From: DATMXT01 sp963662765
Lineage (GTDB): Bacteria; Bacillota; Clostridia; Oscillospirales; Feifaniaceae
DNA length: 64,000 bases
Direction: 5' to 3'
Assembly: GCA_963662765.2 (NCBI GenBank)
Contig: CAXXUP010000008.1
Coordinates: 620,001 to 684,000 of the forward strand
Both the position numbers and the translations under genes were made by a program. Below, piece after piece: positions 40,994-49,168 of the stretch. The notes under the pieces were generated by a model that ran no database searches, was not told the DNA's origin, and saw nothing but the letters and a program-made list of their open reading frames with translations. Each line of letters starts with the position of its first letter. The first letter of the stretch is position 1.

Positions 40994-41815
40994 CTACTTT
41001 TTTTTGGCGACCGGCGCCTGAAGCTCCGTCACCCATTTTTCGGGATCAGCCGCGTCGTCCGGCGACACCAGCACATGTCCGCGCAGGTTGCCTGCAAACT
41101 CATAGCCGTTTTCCTCCATCCAGACCGCCAGTTTTTCCGACGCCGCATCGTATCCGCCGTCAAAGGGGCCGGAAAACCGCAGCGTGGCGGCAAGTGGAAT
41201 CTCCCGATACTCCTGATAGACAAACTTGCCCTTGCTCTCCCCCAGGGTGTCGACCGGAATGGCAATCTCCACATCGGGGTTCGACTCCATATAGGCCTCG
41301 TCGAAATAGGTGGAATAGCCGTCACTGTGACAGGCGATGCCGTTTTGCGCAATATACTTTCCAAGCTCCTCCCAGAGCAGGCCCTCCATGTTGTACTTCG
41401 GAATGATGCCCCGAAGCGACAGCACCTTGACGGAGGACAGTTTCTTCAGCTCTACATCGTAGATCATTTGATAGCGCTCCTCTCGCACTTTTCGGCTCAG
41501 TTGCGTAAGCCGCATCAGCTTTGTGCCCTCCGCCTCGATCGCGGAGCGCACATAAGCGGCCTTGGTGCGTAAAACGCTGTCCATATAGGCGGCATCCTCG
41601 AAATTCGGCAAAATCTCGCCGATTTCACCGATGGAGAATCCGAGATCCCGCAGCGTGACGATCCTCTTCGCCAGCGGAATCTGCCCGGCGCTGTACTGCC
41701 GGTATCCGGTGAATTTATCGATTTCTGCCGGACACAGCAGGCCGCACTTTTCATAGTGGCGCAGCATGCGGGGGGATACCCGCACCAGCTTTGAAAATTC
41801 GCCTATTTTGAACAA
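40994..41815 (-). CDS. MerR-family regulator with GyrI-like effector domain
   Basis: 273 aa from TTG 41815, seven bases after AAAGGAGG; an upstream TTG in the longer ORF lies before the ribosome site and is rejected. N-terminal MerR winged helix (FKIGEFSKLVRVSPRMLRHYEKCGLL, TGYRQYSAGQIPLAKRI), a dimerisation coiled coil, and a C-terminal effector domain (~130-270: CHSDGYSTYFDEAYMESNPDVEIAIPV), the BmrR/BltR layout for sensing lipophilic cations or drugs. Confidence 0.85.
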   Translation of the reverse strand: MFKIGEFSKLVRVSPRMLRHYEKCGLLCPAEIDKFTGYRQYSAGQIPLAKRIVTLRDLGFSIGEIGEILPNFEDAAYMDSVLRTKAAYVRSAIEAEGTKLMRLTQLSRKVREERYQMIYDVELKKLSSVKVLSLRGIIPKYNMEGLLWEELGKYIAQNGIACHSDGYSTYFDEAYMESNPDVEIAIPVDTLGESKGKFVYQEYREIPLAATLRFSGPFDGGYDAASEKLAVWMEENGYEFAGNLRGHVLVSPDDAADPEKWVTELQAPVAKKK

Positions 41816-41835
41816 CGGTGCACCTCCTTTTTCAA

Positions 41836-41849
41836 GCAAACCGGTTTGC
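41836..41849. promoter_or_regulatory. 14-bp perfect palindrome upstream of the MerR gene
   Basis: GCAAACCGGTTTGC, centred about 30 bases before the TTG start and next to its ribosome site. Likely operator of the MerR protein itself (autoregulation); the flanking promoter is not clear. Confidence 0.5.
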
Positions 41850-41928
41850 GATTACAGCATAAGCCTTGGCACAATGTCAGAGTCAAGAGGCATTTTCGAA
41901 TATTTTTTAGTGAAAGGGGAAGGGACCC

Positions 41929-42396
41929 TCACGCAAGACAGTCCCGCACGAAATCGACCGGCACGTCCATTCGGGCGGCCGTCTCCTCGCTTGTCATACC
42001 GGATGCAACAAATCTGCGGCAAACTGCCTTTATATCCTCTCCAACCTCGATGATGTGGCCGTCCGGGTCGTAAAACCGCACCACCCGTTGCCCCCACCGA
42101 TGCTCAAACACCGGGTGGACACACCGAATGTCGGGAAAGCCCGCGAGTTTTTCAGCAAAGCCGTCGAAGTCATCCTCTTCAAAGTAGAGTTCGGCGTCGT
42201 TGCCAGAAAAGGTGATTTCCCCCTCCATCTTGCGAATGAATGTCTGCCAGCTCTCTTTGGTCTGCAGAAATATGCCGCCTGTCAGCGTGACATTCGCGCC
42301 AAAGTCGAGTTCTGTCTTGAGCCCTAATACCTCGCCGTAGAATTTTTTTGATTTTTCCATGTTGCATATGGCGAGTAACGGTCCTTTGAACTCCAT
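41929..42396 (-). CDS. VOC (glyoxalase/bleomycin-resistance) superfamily protein
   Basis: 155 aa. One VOC module: LLAICNMEKSKKFYGEVLGLKTELDFGANVTL, AELYFEEDDFDGFAEKL, HRWGQRVVRFYDPDGHIIEVGE. The last ~25 residues (SGMTSEETAARMDVPVDFVRDCL) form an extra HTH-like helix pair seen in a subset. Enzyme or ligand-binding role unknown. ATG 42396 with GGAGGGGAT upstream. Confidence 0.82.
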   Translation of the reverse strand: MEFKGPLLAICNMEKSKKFYGEVLGLKTELDFGANVTLTGGIFLQTKESWQTFIRKMEGEITFSGNDAELYFEEDDFDGFAEKLAGFPDIRCVHPVFEHRWGQRVVRFYDPDGHIIEVGEDIKAVCRRFVASGMTSEETAARMDVPVDFVRDCLA

Positions 42397-42489
42397 GAGA
42401 TATCCCCTCCGTTTTGTATGTGCAGTATTTGTGGCGGGCTTGCCGCACTGTCATCATACCACACCCCGGCACTTAAAAAAAGCCGACGA

Positions 42490-42520
42490 AAAGGGGGCGG
42501 ACACGCTGTCCGCCCCCTTT
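42490..42520 (-). terminator. Terminator after desulfoferrodoxin
   Basis: 14-bp perfect stem AAAGGGGGCGGACA/TGTCCGCCCCCTTT; a T-run follows within the minus-strand tail. Confidence 0.85.
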
Positions 42521-42534
42521 GGAGTTAGTTCATA

Positions 42535-42915
42535 TTACAGCTTTGTCAGCCACAGGCCATGGAGGTTGCAGTAGGCGTAGACTGCGACCGGCTTGTCGCC
42601 GCCGAGCGCGAAAACGGCCTGCGGCTTGTCGCCAGGCTTTAAGCACTTACGCTGTCCGCCCGCCTCGGTCTGGACGTAGACCCACTCGATGTGATGCTCT
42701 TCGGTCATGGGATGGGCAACTGAGCCGATGTCGACAATTAAGGTGTCTCCCTCGACCTTGGCGACGGGAACATGTTTCTCAAGGCTGGCGTCAACGCTGC
42801 CGGGTATAAGTTTTGTCATCTCTTCGCCGCAGCAGATCATCGGCACGCCGGAGCTGTAAATCATGCCCACGAGGTTTCCGCAGTGCTTGCAGATGTAGAA
42901 GCTGATTTCACACAT
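42535..42915 (-). CDS. Desulfoferrodoxin (two-iron superoxide reductase)
   Basis: 126 aa from ATG 42915 (GGGAGGAATAGCT upstream). The N-terminal rubredoxin-like site has CKHCGN and CCGEEM; the C-terminal superoxide reductase domain has EKHVPV, VAHPMTEEHHIEWVYV and YCNLHGLW supplying His4Cys to the catalytic iron. It reduces superoxide to peroxide without making O2. It is two bases downstream of the Fur-family gene, so co-transcribed. Confidence 0.93.
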   Translation of the reverse strand: MCEISFYICKHCGNLVGMIYSSGVPMICCGEEMTKLIPGSVDASLEKHVPVAKVEGDTLIVDIGSVAHPMTEEHHIEWVYVQTEAGGQRKCLKPGDKPQAVFALGGDKPVAVYAYCNLHGLWLTKL

Positions 42916-42917
42916 AG

Positions 42918-43334
42918 CTATTCCTCCCGTATTATTTGATCGTTTTCTTTTTGCTGACATTCGGGACAGAGTCCCACAAGGACCAAGCGGTGCCATTCGA
43001 TTTTATAGCCTATAAGGGCGTCGGGAGCCTCGTTAAATTCCTCTCGGTACGGGAGCATCGTGTCTATCACCATGCCGCAACCGCGGCAGCAAAAGTGATA
43101 GTGGTTGTCCCGCCGAAAGTCGAAGTGATCGGGACCCACCGGCATGGACAGCCTTTTCAGCTCACCGAGTTCCGAGAGAAGATTTAAATTGCGATAAACC
43201 GTTCCCCGGCTGATGTGCGGATCTTGCCGCCTTGCCACCTCATAGATCTGTTCGGCCGTCGGATGGTCGCAACTGCTTTGAACTACATCCAAAACCAGTT
43301 TGCGCTGCGCCGTGTTTCGTACTACCCTTGCCAC
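42918..43334 (-). CDS. perR: Fur-family regulator, probably PerR
   Basis: 138 aa from GTG 43334. The HTH reads NTAQRKLVLDVVQSSCDHPTAEQIYEVARRQDPHISRGTVYRNLNLL; the regulatory site includes HFDFRRDNHYHF and structural zinc pairs CRGC and CPEC. Co-transcription with superoxide reductase favours PerR (peroxide sensor) over Fur. The longer ORF starts at ATG 43364, but the promoter (43355-43383) overlaps it and would start transcription near 43348; GTG 43334 has AAAGGG upstream. Confidence 0.82.
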   Translation of the reverse strand: MARVVRNTAQRKLVLDVVQSSCDHPTAEQIYEVARRQDPHISRGTVYRNLNLLSELGELKRLSMPVGPDHFDFRRDNHYHFCCRGCGMVIDTMLPYREEFNEAPDALIGYKIEWHRLVLVGLCPECQQKENDQIIREE

Positions 43335-43354
43335 TCCATCACGCCCTTTATCAT

Positions 43355-43383
43355 AGAATAGCATATTTTTCCCTATAAGTCAA
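43355..43383 (-). promoter_or_regulatory. Sigma-A promoter of the perR-desulfoferrodoxin operon
   Basis: Minus strand TTGACT at 43378-43383, 17-base spacer, TATTCT at 43355-43360. Its position rules out ATG 43364 as a start for this transcript. Confidence 0.75.
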
Positions 43384-43514
43384 ATATATCAGGATTTAAT
43401 CCTACCGTATTAGTCAAACTGCACAAATATCTAATGGAAGGAAACCATAATTATACCAAATTTATCTGCGTTGAGGATTTGTCGACAACCTCATTATACG
43501 GGCTTACATCTGCC

Positions 43515-44147
43515 TCACGCCGGTCTAACCGGATGCCGGATGACGGTCTTTTGCATCGCGGCGTCTCCTTTTCGAGGGTCGGTCAGATAGATCTCGTGGT
43601 GCAGTCGGGCTTCGGAGAAGTCAAGGGCATAGCCGTTTTGCGCCGCATAGGCATCCATGGCCAAAACGGTCGCAGGTTCGTCGTCGTAGGTGCCGACATG
43701 TATGCACTGCACGCAAAGACCCTCTCGGAGTGTCCAGAACGTGACCTTTGAGAAGTCAGTCTTTTTCTTTTGAGCCGCTGTTTTTATTGCCCAGTCGAAG
43801 TCGACCTTTGTCACAAAATCCGGCAGCCGGATGACTGAAATCCAATGAAAAGCTTCCTTATGCGTGTAGTCGACACCGGCCAACCCGTCCTGCCACCAGA
43901 AACCCTCGAGCGGCGGCACCACATACTCGAAAAATCCGTCGATTTTGCGCCCGCCCTTGCAGCTCATCTTAAGGGTATAGGCCACACCGTAAAGCAGGCC
44001 GACCGCTGCCTGATACGCTCCGCCCGGGGCATTGGGATTGCCCGTCCCCCGCACGGCCAGAAAGTTCATCTCCGGGATTTCCACGACTACCGGGGCGCGG
44101 GGCGGCAGATAGAACTCCTTATATTCCTTTTTGAAGTCGAAAGCCAT
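43515..44147 (-). CDS. GyrI-like small-molecule-binding protein, no HTH
   Basis: 210 aa from ATG 44147, eight bases after GGGAGG; in-frame starts up to 44204 are rejected. The GyrI-like fold is seen in PPRAPVVVEIPEMNFLAVRGTGNPN, GVAYTLKMSCKGG and FWTLREGLCVQCIHVGTYDDEPATV. Unlike the neighbouring regulators it has no DNA-binding domain; members of this family bind drugs or hydrolyse activated compounds. No operon partner. Confidence 0.78.
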   Translation of the reverse strand: MAFDFKKEYKEFYLPPRAPVVVEIPEMNFLAVRGTGNPNAPGGAYQAAVGLLYGVAYTLKMSCKGGRKIDGFFEYVVPPLEGFWWQDGLAGVDYTHKEAFHWISVIRLPDFVTKVDFDWAIKTAAQKKKTDFSKVTFWTLREGLCVQCIHVGTYDDEPATVLAMDAYAAQNGYALDFSEARLHHEIYLTDPRKGDAAMQKTVIRHPVRPA

Positions 44148-44253
44148 TCCCATTCCTCCCTTGCCGTAATTACCACATATGCCCAAATTCCTACATCTCA
44201 TCATACCACTCTGCCAGCAAAAAGAAAAGGATCTCCGTCACAAGCGCAGCTAT

Positions 44254-44291
44254 AACAAAGATGGGCGGCTTTGCAGCCGCCCATCTTTGTT
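44254..44291. terminator. Terminator
   Basis: 16-bp stem AACAAAGATGGGCGGC/GCCGCCCATCTTTGTT, loop TTTGCA. Confidence 0.88.
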
Positions 44292-44325
44292 GCTGTCCGG
44301 ACAGGCAATCAAATTGCCACCGGAA

Positions 44326-46788
44326 TTATATAAACAGGTTGACGTTCGATTCCTCGGCGTCCCCCAGATATGCACCCACGCCGCCAAGCTCCACCCCGTC
44401 GATCAGTTCTTCCTCCTTGATACCCATGACGTCCATGCTCATGGTACAGGCGACGATCTTGACGCCGGCCTTCATGGCGCTTTGGATCAGATCCTCGAGG
44501 GAGTCGACATTCTTGTCCTTCATGATGCGCCGCATCATAGCGGTTCCCATGCCGCCCATGTTCATTTTGGAGAGCTTCAGTTTTCCGGTGCCTCGCGGCA
44601 TCATAGTGCCGAACATGCCCTCGACAAAGCTCTTTTTTACGTGCTGTTTATCGGGTTTGCGCAGCACGTTCAGTCCCCAGAAGGTGAAGAACATGGTGAC
44701 AGGGCGTCCCATTGCTGCCGCGCCGTTGGCGATGATGAAGCTTGCCAGCACCCGGTCGAGGTCGCCGGAGAAGACGATGATAGTCTTGCCTTCGGCGGTG
44801 TCGACGGTTTTAACTGCGGAGGTTATTCCTGCTTCCTTATCCCCTTTGCGAACGGTGGCCACATAATCGGTCCCTCGCCGCTCCTTACCAACAAGGGTGT
44901 TGCCGGTACGGCGGCACCAGGCGTCAATGTCCCGCATGAAGCCGGGATCGGAGGCTGAGACCTCCATCACATCACCGTCCTTCATGTCCTTTATGGTCTC
45001 AAAAACCTTCATGATGGGGCCGGGGCACTGCATGCCGCTGCAGTCAAGCCGGATAGCGGTGGTCGGAAGATCCTTCGTGTCGGTGTGACCGGTGTCGGCG
45101 ATCGGCGTCTTGGAAAATGAGAGACCGCATGCTGCGTAGTGTGTCGACTGGTAGAAGCGGGTGCCGGCCGGATAGAGCTCGACGCGCGAAAATCCGCTTT
45201 GCATTAGGACGCGGGTCGCGTTGTAGGAGCGCACGCCGATGGCGCAAAACACGATAATTTCTTTCGTGTTGTCGAGCTCGCCAAGCCTGCGGCGAAGCTG
45301 TCCCAGCGGGATATGCACGGCGCCCGGCAGCGTGAAGGCCAGAAGCTCGGCATCCTCCCGAACGTCAAGCAGCAAGGCGTCGGTTTTTTTCTCGAGAGCG
45401 TCCCAATCGCAGAAGGTCAGCCTGCCGGAAAGCACGTTTTCAGCCGTAAATCCCGCCATGTTGACGGGGTCTTTGGCTGAGGAGAAGGGGGGCGCGTACG
45501 CGAGTTCCAGCGCCTTGAGGTCGGCGATACCGCCGCCGAGGCGAATGGTGACCGCAATGGTGTCGATGCGCTTGGAGACCCCGTCGCCACCGACGATCTG
45601 GGCGCCGAAAATGCGCTTTCCGTCCATTGAGAAAAGCAGCTTCAAGGTCATGGGCACGGCACCCGGATAGTAGCCGGCGTGGGAATTCTGCGTGATGATT
45701 ACGCTCTCGTAGTCCTTGCCCCGCACAAGTCCCCGCTTAATGAGTGCCTTTTCGTTTGCGCCTGTCGAGGCTGCCGTCAGATCAAAGAGCCCCACGGCGG
45801 ATGTGCCCTGCGAGCCCTCGTACCGCTCGCTGCCGCCCGCGATGTTGTCGGCCGCGATGCGGCCCTGCTTATTGGCAGGTCCCGCCAGCGGGATCATGGT
45901 GCGATCTTTGAAAATGAAGTCTTCGACTTCCGCCGCATCACCCACCGCGTAAATGTCGGGGTCCGACGTGCGCATGTGGTCGTCGGTGACAATACCACCA
46001 CGGGCACCCATCGCGAGCCCTGCCGCCTTGGCGAGTTCTCCGTTCGGTCGTACGCCGATCGACAGGATGACAAGCTCGGCCGACACGGTTTTGCCGCTCT
46101 TCAATGTGATCGTAACATGGTCTCCGGTGTCGGCAAAGGAGGCGACGCCGTCGCCGAGATATAAGTTCACGCCGTTTTGCGTGAGATTTTCATGCAAAAG
46201 CTGCGCCATCTCGAAGTCGAGGGGCGCCATGACTTGGTCGAGCATTTCGACAATGGAGACCTCAAGACCTATATGAACAAGGTTTTCCGCCATTTCGAGC
46301 CCGATGAAGCCCCCGCCGATGACGGCTGCGGTTTTAACCCCCGGCTCTTTGACCATGGCGCGGATATTGTCGGTGTCCGGCACCGTCCAGAGTGTACGGA
46401 TGCGGGGGGAGTCAATGCCGGGGATGGGAGGGCGCAGCGGAGAGGAGCCGGTCGAAATGACCAGCTTATCATAGCTTTCAGTGTAAGTTTCGCCGGTGTC
46501 GAGCTTTTTCACCGTGACCGACTTTGCGGTCGGGTCGATGGCCGTCACTTCGTTTTTGACACGCACGTCGACTTTATATTTGTCCCGCATGGCTTCTGGC
46601 GTCACCAGCAGCAGCGATTTGCGGTCCTTGATGACGTCTCCCACATGATAGGGCAATCCGCAGTTGGCATACGAGATGTAGTCACCTCGCTCGAACATGA
46701 TGATCTGGGCCTCTTCGTCCAGTCTACGCAGCCGCGCCGCGCAGCTCGCGCCGCCTGCGACGCCGCCGATTATCAAAACTTTGCGCAT
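44326..46788 (-). CDS. CoA-disulfide reductase / rhodanese / TusA / DsrE multidomain protein
   Basis: 820 aa, four modules. (1) Pyridine-nucleotide-disulfide oxidoreductase, 1-~440: FAD motif IGGVAGGASCAARLRR, redox Cys in YANCGLPYHVG (Cys ~43), NAD motif AVIGGGFIGLE, and dimer domain, as in CoA-disulfide reductase. (2) Rhodanese, ~455-545, with Cys in IIVFCAIGVRSYNA. (3) TusA-like, ~575-650, CSGMQCPGPIMK. (4) DsrE-like, ~665-820, with CTMSMDVMG. Together they can reduce and relay persulfide sulfur (CoA persulfide/polysulfide reduction). ATG 46788 follows GGAGG. Confidence 0.88.
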   Translation of the reverse strand: MRKVLIIGGVAGGASCAARLRRLDEEAQIIMFERGDYISYANCGLPYHVGDVIKDRKSLLLVTPEAMRDKYKVDVRVKNEVTAIDPTAKSVTVKKLDTGETYTESYDKLVISTGSSPLRPPIPGIDSPRIRTLWTVPDTDNIRAMVKEPGVKTAAVIGGGFIGLEMAENLVHIGLEVSIVEMLDQVMAPLDFEMAQLLHENLTQNGVNLYLGDGVASFADTGDHVTITLKSGKTVSAELVILSIGVRPNGELAKAAGLAMGARGGIVTDDHMRTSDPDIYAVGDAAEVEDFIFKDRTMIPLAGPANKQGRIAADNIAGGSERYEGSQGTSAVGLFDLTAASTGANEKALIKRGLVRGKDYESVIITQNSHAGYYPGAVPMTLKLLFSMDGKRIFGAQIVGGDGVSKRIDTIAVTIRLGGGIADLKALELAYAPPFSSAKDPVNMAGFTAENVLSGRLTFCDWDALEKKTDALLLDVREDAELLAFTLPGAVHIPLGQLRRRLGELDNTKEIIVFCAIGVRSYNATRVLMQSGFSRVELYPAGTRFYQSTHYAACGLSFSKTPIADTGHTDTKDLPTTAIRLDCSGMQCPGPIMKVFETIKDMKDGDVMEVSASDPGFMRDIDAWCRRTGNTLVGKERRGTDYVATVRKGDKEAGITSAVKTVDTAEGKTIIVFSGDLDRVLASFIIANGAAAMGRPVTMFFTFWGLNVLRKPDKQHVKKSFVEGMFGTMMPRGTGKLKLSKMNMGGMGTAMMRRIMKDKNVDSLEDLIQSAMKAGVKIVACTMSMDVMGIKEEELIDGVELGGVGAYLGDAEESNVNLFI

Positions 46789-47072
46789 ACGATGCGCCTC
46801 CCTTCAAGTCAGTATTTATTGTACGCGCGCAGCGCAGGACAAACTGTAACTTTGTCACACAGCGCCACCGGGCGCATCCAAGAAATATTTTTATCGCCTG
46901 AGGTGCCAAATATTTATTTCTCGGCGCCCTTCGGAGAAGTGCGTAGCGTTTTTCCTACTTTTAATATACTTTTAACCCGGCGCAGATGGCACCGCTGCAG
47001 AGCAGGCGGCTATAATTTGCCATAGGAGCGGATATTTCATAATGAAAACCGAATTTGACAAGGGGGATATGA
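46789..47072. other. Intergenic region with divergent promoters
   Basis: 284 bases without a gene. It holds the paired CTTTTAA element (below) and a TATAAT at about 47012-47017 that could be the -10 of the phosphatase gene. Confidence 0.5.
46958..46975 (+). promoter_or_regulatory. Pho-box-like direct repeat
   Basis: CTTTTAA at 46958-46964 and again at 46969-46975, an 11-base period as in PhoP boxes (TTHACA-N5-TTHACA), though the core differs. It lies ~100 bases upstream of the alkaline phosphatase start. Confidence 0.35.
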
Positions 47073-48704
47073 ATGAAAAAAAGACTTTTACCCGCCCTGA
47101 TCGCGCTTGTTTTGTTGACCACGACCGTCTTTCCGGCCTACGCCGCCGGAATTGATGACGTTACGGTCGCCAGCCCCATAAAAAATGTCATCATGATGAT
47201 TCCGGACGGCATGAGCACCGATGTGGTCACGCTTTCCCGCTGGTATGCCGGCGGCCATGCGCTGAATCTCGATGAGATGGCCTCAGGGCTTGTGCGCACC
47301 TATTCGTCCGATGCCGCCATCGCCGACTCGGCGCCGGCCGGAACCGCTTTTGCAACAGGCTATAAGTCTCACACCGGCTACGTCGGCGTCCTTCCGGATG
47401 TCAATACCATGCCGGGACTCCCCGCGCTCGACCCCGCCCAAAAAAAGGCGCCGGTGGCGAGTATTCTCGAAGCAGCAAAACTTTCCGGACGGGCGACCGG
47501 CCTTGTCGCCACAAGTGAAATCATGCACGCCACCCCGGCTGACTTTTCGTCGCACTACGCCAGCCGCAAGGCCTACGACATCATCTCCATGCAGCAAGTC
47601 TATCAGGGAATCGACGTAGTGTTGGGGGCTGGCACCAAGTACCTCACTTCCGAAGGCCGCAGTGACGGCAACGACATGCTGTCGGTTATCAAACAGAAGT
47701 ATCAGTTCATTGATACCGTATCTGAGATGAATGACGTCACCACGGGCAAACTCTGGGGCATGTTCGCCGATACTGCGCTCGACTATGAATTTGACCGCAA
47801 CCCCACGGAGCAACCGTCGCTTGCCGAAATGACACAAAAGGCCATTGACCTTCTCTCCCAAGATGAGGACGGATTTTTCCTGATGGTGGAGGGCAGCAAA
47901 ATCGACTGGGCCGCCCACGCCAATGACCCCATCGGGCTGATCTCCGACTGCCTGGCTTTTGACGAGGCCGTCGGCGTAGCCCTCGACTTTGCCAAGGCCG
48001 ACGGCAGCACCGTTGTCATCAGCTGCACCGACCACGGCAACAGCGGCGTCAGCATCGGAGACGCCGGTACTACCGGAGACTACGACAAGCTGCCGCTTTC
48101 AACCTTTATCGGACCGCTATTAGGGGCAACCCTGACCGGCGAGGGACTTGAAGAGGTCCTGACTGCCGACCGCTCCAACGCGGCGGAAGTGATGGCCAAA
48201 TATTACGGCATCACCGATTTGACGGATGTGGAGCTTGCAGCCATCAAGTCGACGAAGAATGGCTCCATGAACTACACCGTCGGCCCCATGATCGCCAGGC
48301 GCGCCCACATCGGATTTACAACGGGCGGACATACCGGGGAGGATGTGACCCTGTACGTATACGCACCCGCAGGTGTCGACCAGTTGACCGGAACGGTGGA
48401 GAATACCGATCTCGCCCGCTACATGGAGAAGGCCATGGGCGTGAGCCTTTCGGCCGCTACAAAAAAGCTCTTTGTCCCGGCCAGAACCGCCTTTGAGGCC
48501 AAGGGCGCCACGGTCAGCTTTGATGCAGCCGATGCAAAAAACCCCGTCGTTATTGTCAGAAAGGGCACAACCGAAATTCGGATTCCCATCAACACTAACC
48601 TCGCCTATGTGAACGGTACTGCCGTGGAGCTTGACGGTGTGGCGGTCTTCACCGGATCCGGGACAACATATGTTCCGCGCAGCGCCGTCGACCTGATTTC
48701 ATAG
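47073..48704 (+). CDS. Secreted alkaline phosphatase
   Basis: 543 aa. A signal peptide (MKKRLLPALIALVLLTT...AYA) leads to an alkaline-phosphatase-superfamily domain (~38-440): metal/Asp MMIPDGMS, nucleophile Ser in ADSAPAGTAFATGYKS (~88), VEGSKIDWAAHAND, CTDHGNSG and TGGHTGEDV. Residues ~475-543 resemble the copper-amine-oxidase-N-like stalk repeat (LAYVNGTAVELDGVAV... TYVPRSAVDLIS), likely a wall or substrate-binding tail. It would release phosphate outside the cell. Confidence 0.9.
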   Translation: MKKRLLPALIALVLLTTTVFPAYAAGIDDVTVASPIKNVIMMIPDGMSTDVVTLSRWYAGGHALNLDEMASGLVRTYSSDAAIADSAPAGTAFATGYKSHTGYVGVLPDVNTMPGLPALDPAQKKAPVASILEAAKLSGRATGLVATSEIMHATPADFSSHYASRKAYDIISMQQVYQGIDVVLGAGTKYLTSEGRSDGNDMLSVIKQKYQFIDTVSEMNDVTTGKLWGMFADTALDYEFDRNPTEQPSLAEMTQKAIDLLSQDEDGFFLMVEGSKIDWAAHANDPIGLISDCLAFDEAVGVALDFAKADGSTVVISCTDHGNSGVSIGDAGTTGDYDKLPLSTFIGPLLGATLTGEGLEEVLTADRSNAAEVMAKYYGITDLTDVELAAIKSTKNGSMNYTVGPMIARRAHIGFTTGGHTGEDVTLYVYAPAGVDQLTGTVENTDLARYMEKAMGVSLSAATKKLFVPARTAFEAKGATVSFDAADAKNPVVIVRKGTTEIRIPINTNLAYVNGTAVELDGVAVFTGSGTTYVPRSAVDLIS

Positions 48705-48815
48705 GCGCATTTCATATGCTTCCTCCATTACCTCACATACATCGTGCAAAGACCCGCAAAAACTCTTATTACGTTTGCCTCGCGCAATCCGGCCAGCAGG
48801 CCGGAAAATGAGCGC

Positions 48816-48869
48816 AAAAAAAACCACCCTCTTCGGGATTTCCCTGGTCCCGGAAAGGGCGGTTTTTTT
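48816..48869 (+). terminator. Terminator downstream of alkaline phosphatase
   Basis: Long stem of AAAAAAACC-CCCT-TTC-GGG against CCC-GAA-AGGG-GGTTTTTTT with small mismatches, ending in seven T. Confidence 0.8.
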
Positions 48870-48927
48870 GTCTGCCTGTTGCGTCTAGGCGGCGATTTTA
48901 TAAATTCCGCCATGCAAACAGTGCACC

Positions 48928-48956
48928 TTGTATTCGTATCGCCCACATGATAAAAT
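48928..48956 (+). promoter_or_regulatory. Promoter of the MFS efflux leader
   Basis: TTGTAT (48928-48933), 17-base spacer, TAAAAT (48951-48956); predicted start ~48963, about 200 bases before the MFS start codon. Confidence 0.6.
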
Positions 48957-48983
48957 ACCGGTGATTATGAGTGAGGTGACGTT

Positions 48984-49004
48984 ATGCGAGCTGCCTTTCT
49001 GTAA
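48984..49004 (+). CDS. Six-residue leader peptide MRAAFL
   Basis: ATG CGA GCT GCC TTT CTG TAA with GAGGTGACGTT upstream, a good ribosome site. It is the first ORF after the predicted start and precedes three sets of inverted repeats, as in leaders of antibiotic-inducible genes. Confidence 0.5.
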   Translation: MRAAFL

Positions 49005-49162
49005 ACATGTTTTAAGTGAGGCCTTTTTTGGGCTTGTTTCTCTGCGCTTAAAGACATGCATTTACAGAGATTCATGGATGCGCTTGGTATTCCATGATAA
49101 ATGATGCTTTTTCGCGCGGACAACGCTTTTTTGCGTTGCCCGCTTGTGTTTTTGTATAAGGA
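49005..49162 (+). promoter_or_regulatory. Attenuator leader before the MFS efflux gene
   Basis: CATGTTTTAAG after the leader stop pairs with CTTAAAGACATG; CATGGA pairs with TCCATG about a dozen bases later. GCGGACAACGC (49116-49126) pairs with GCGTTGCCCGC (49133-49143) around TTTTTT with one mismatch, followed by TTGTGTTTTT. The last stem-loop with its U-rich tail ends just before the ribosome site of the MFS gene and could act as a terminator. Alternative pairings are possible. Confidence 0.5.
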
Positions 49163-49168
49163 GTTATT

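Larger units (their letters stand above)
48705..49168. other. Intergenic region with terminator, promoter and leader
   Basis: 464 bases; no large gene. It holds the phosphatase terminator, a promoter, a 6-codon leader ORF and several inverted repeats ending in an attenuator, each listed separately. Confidence 0.7.
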
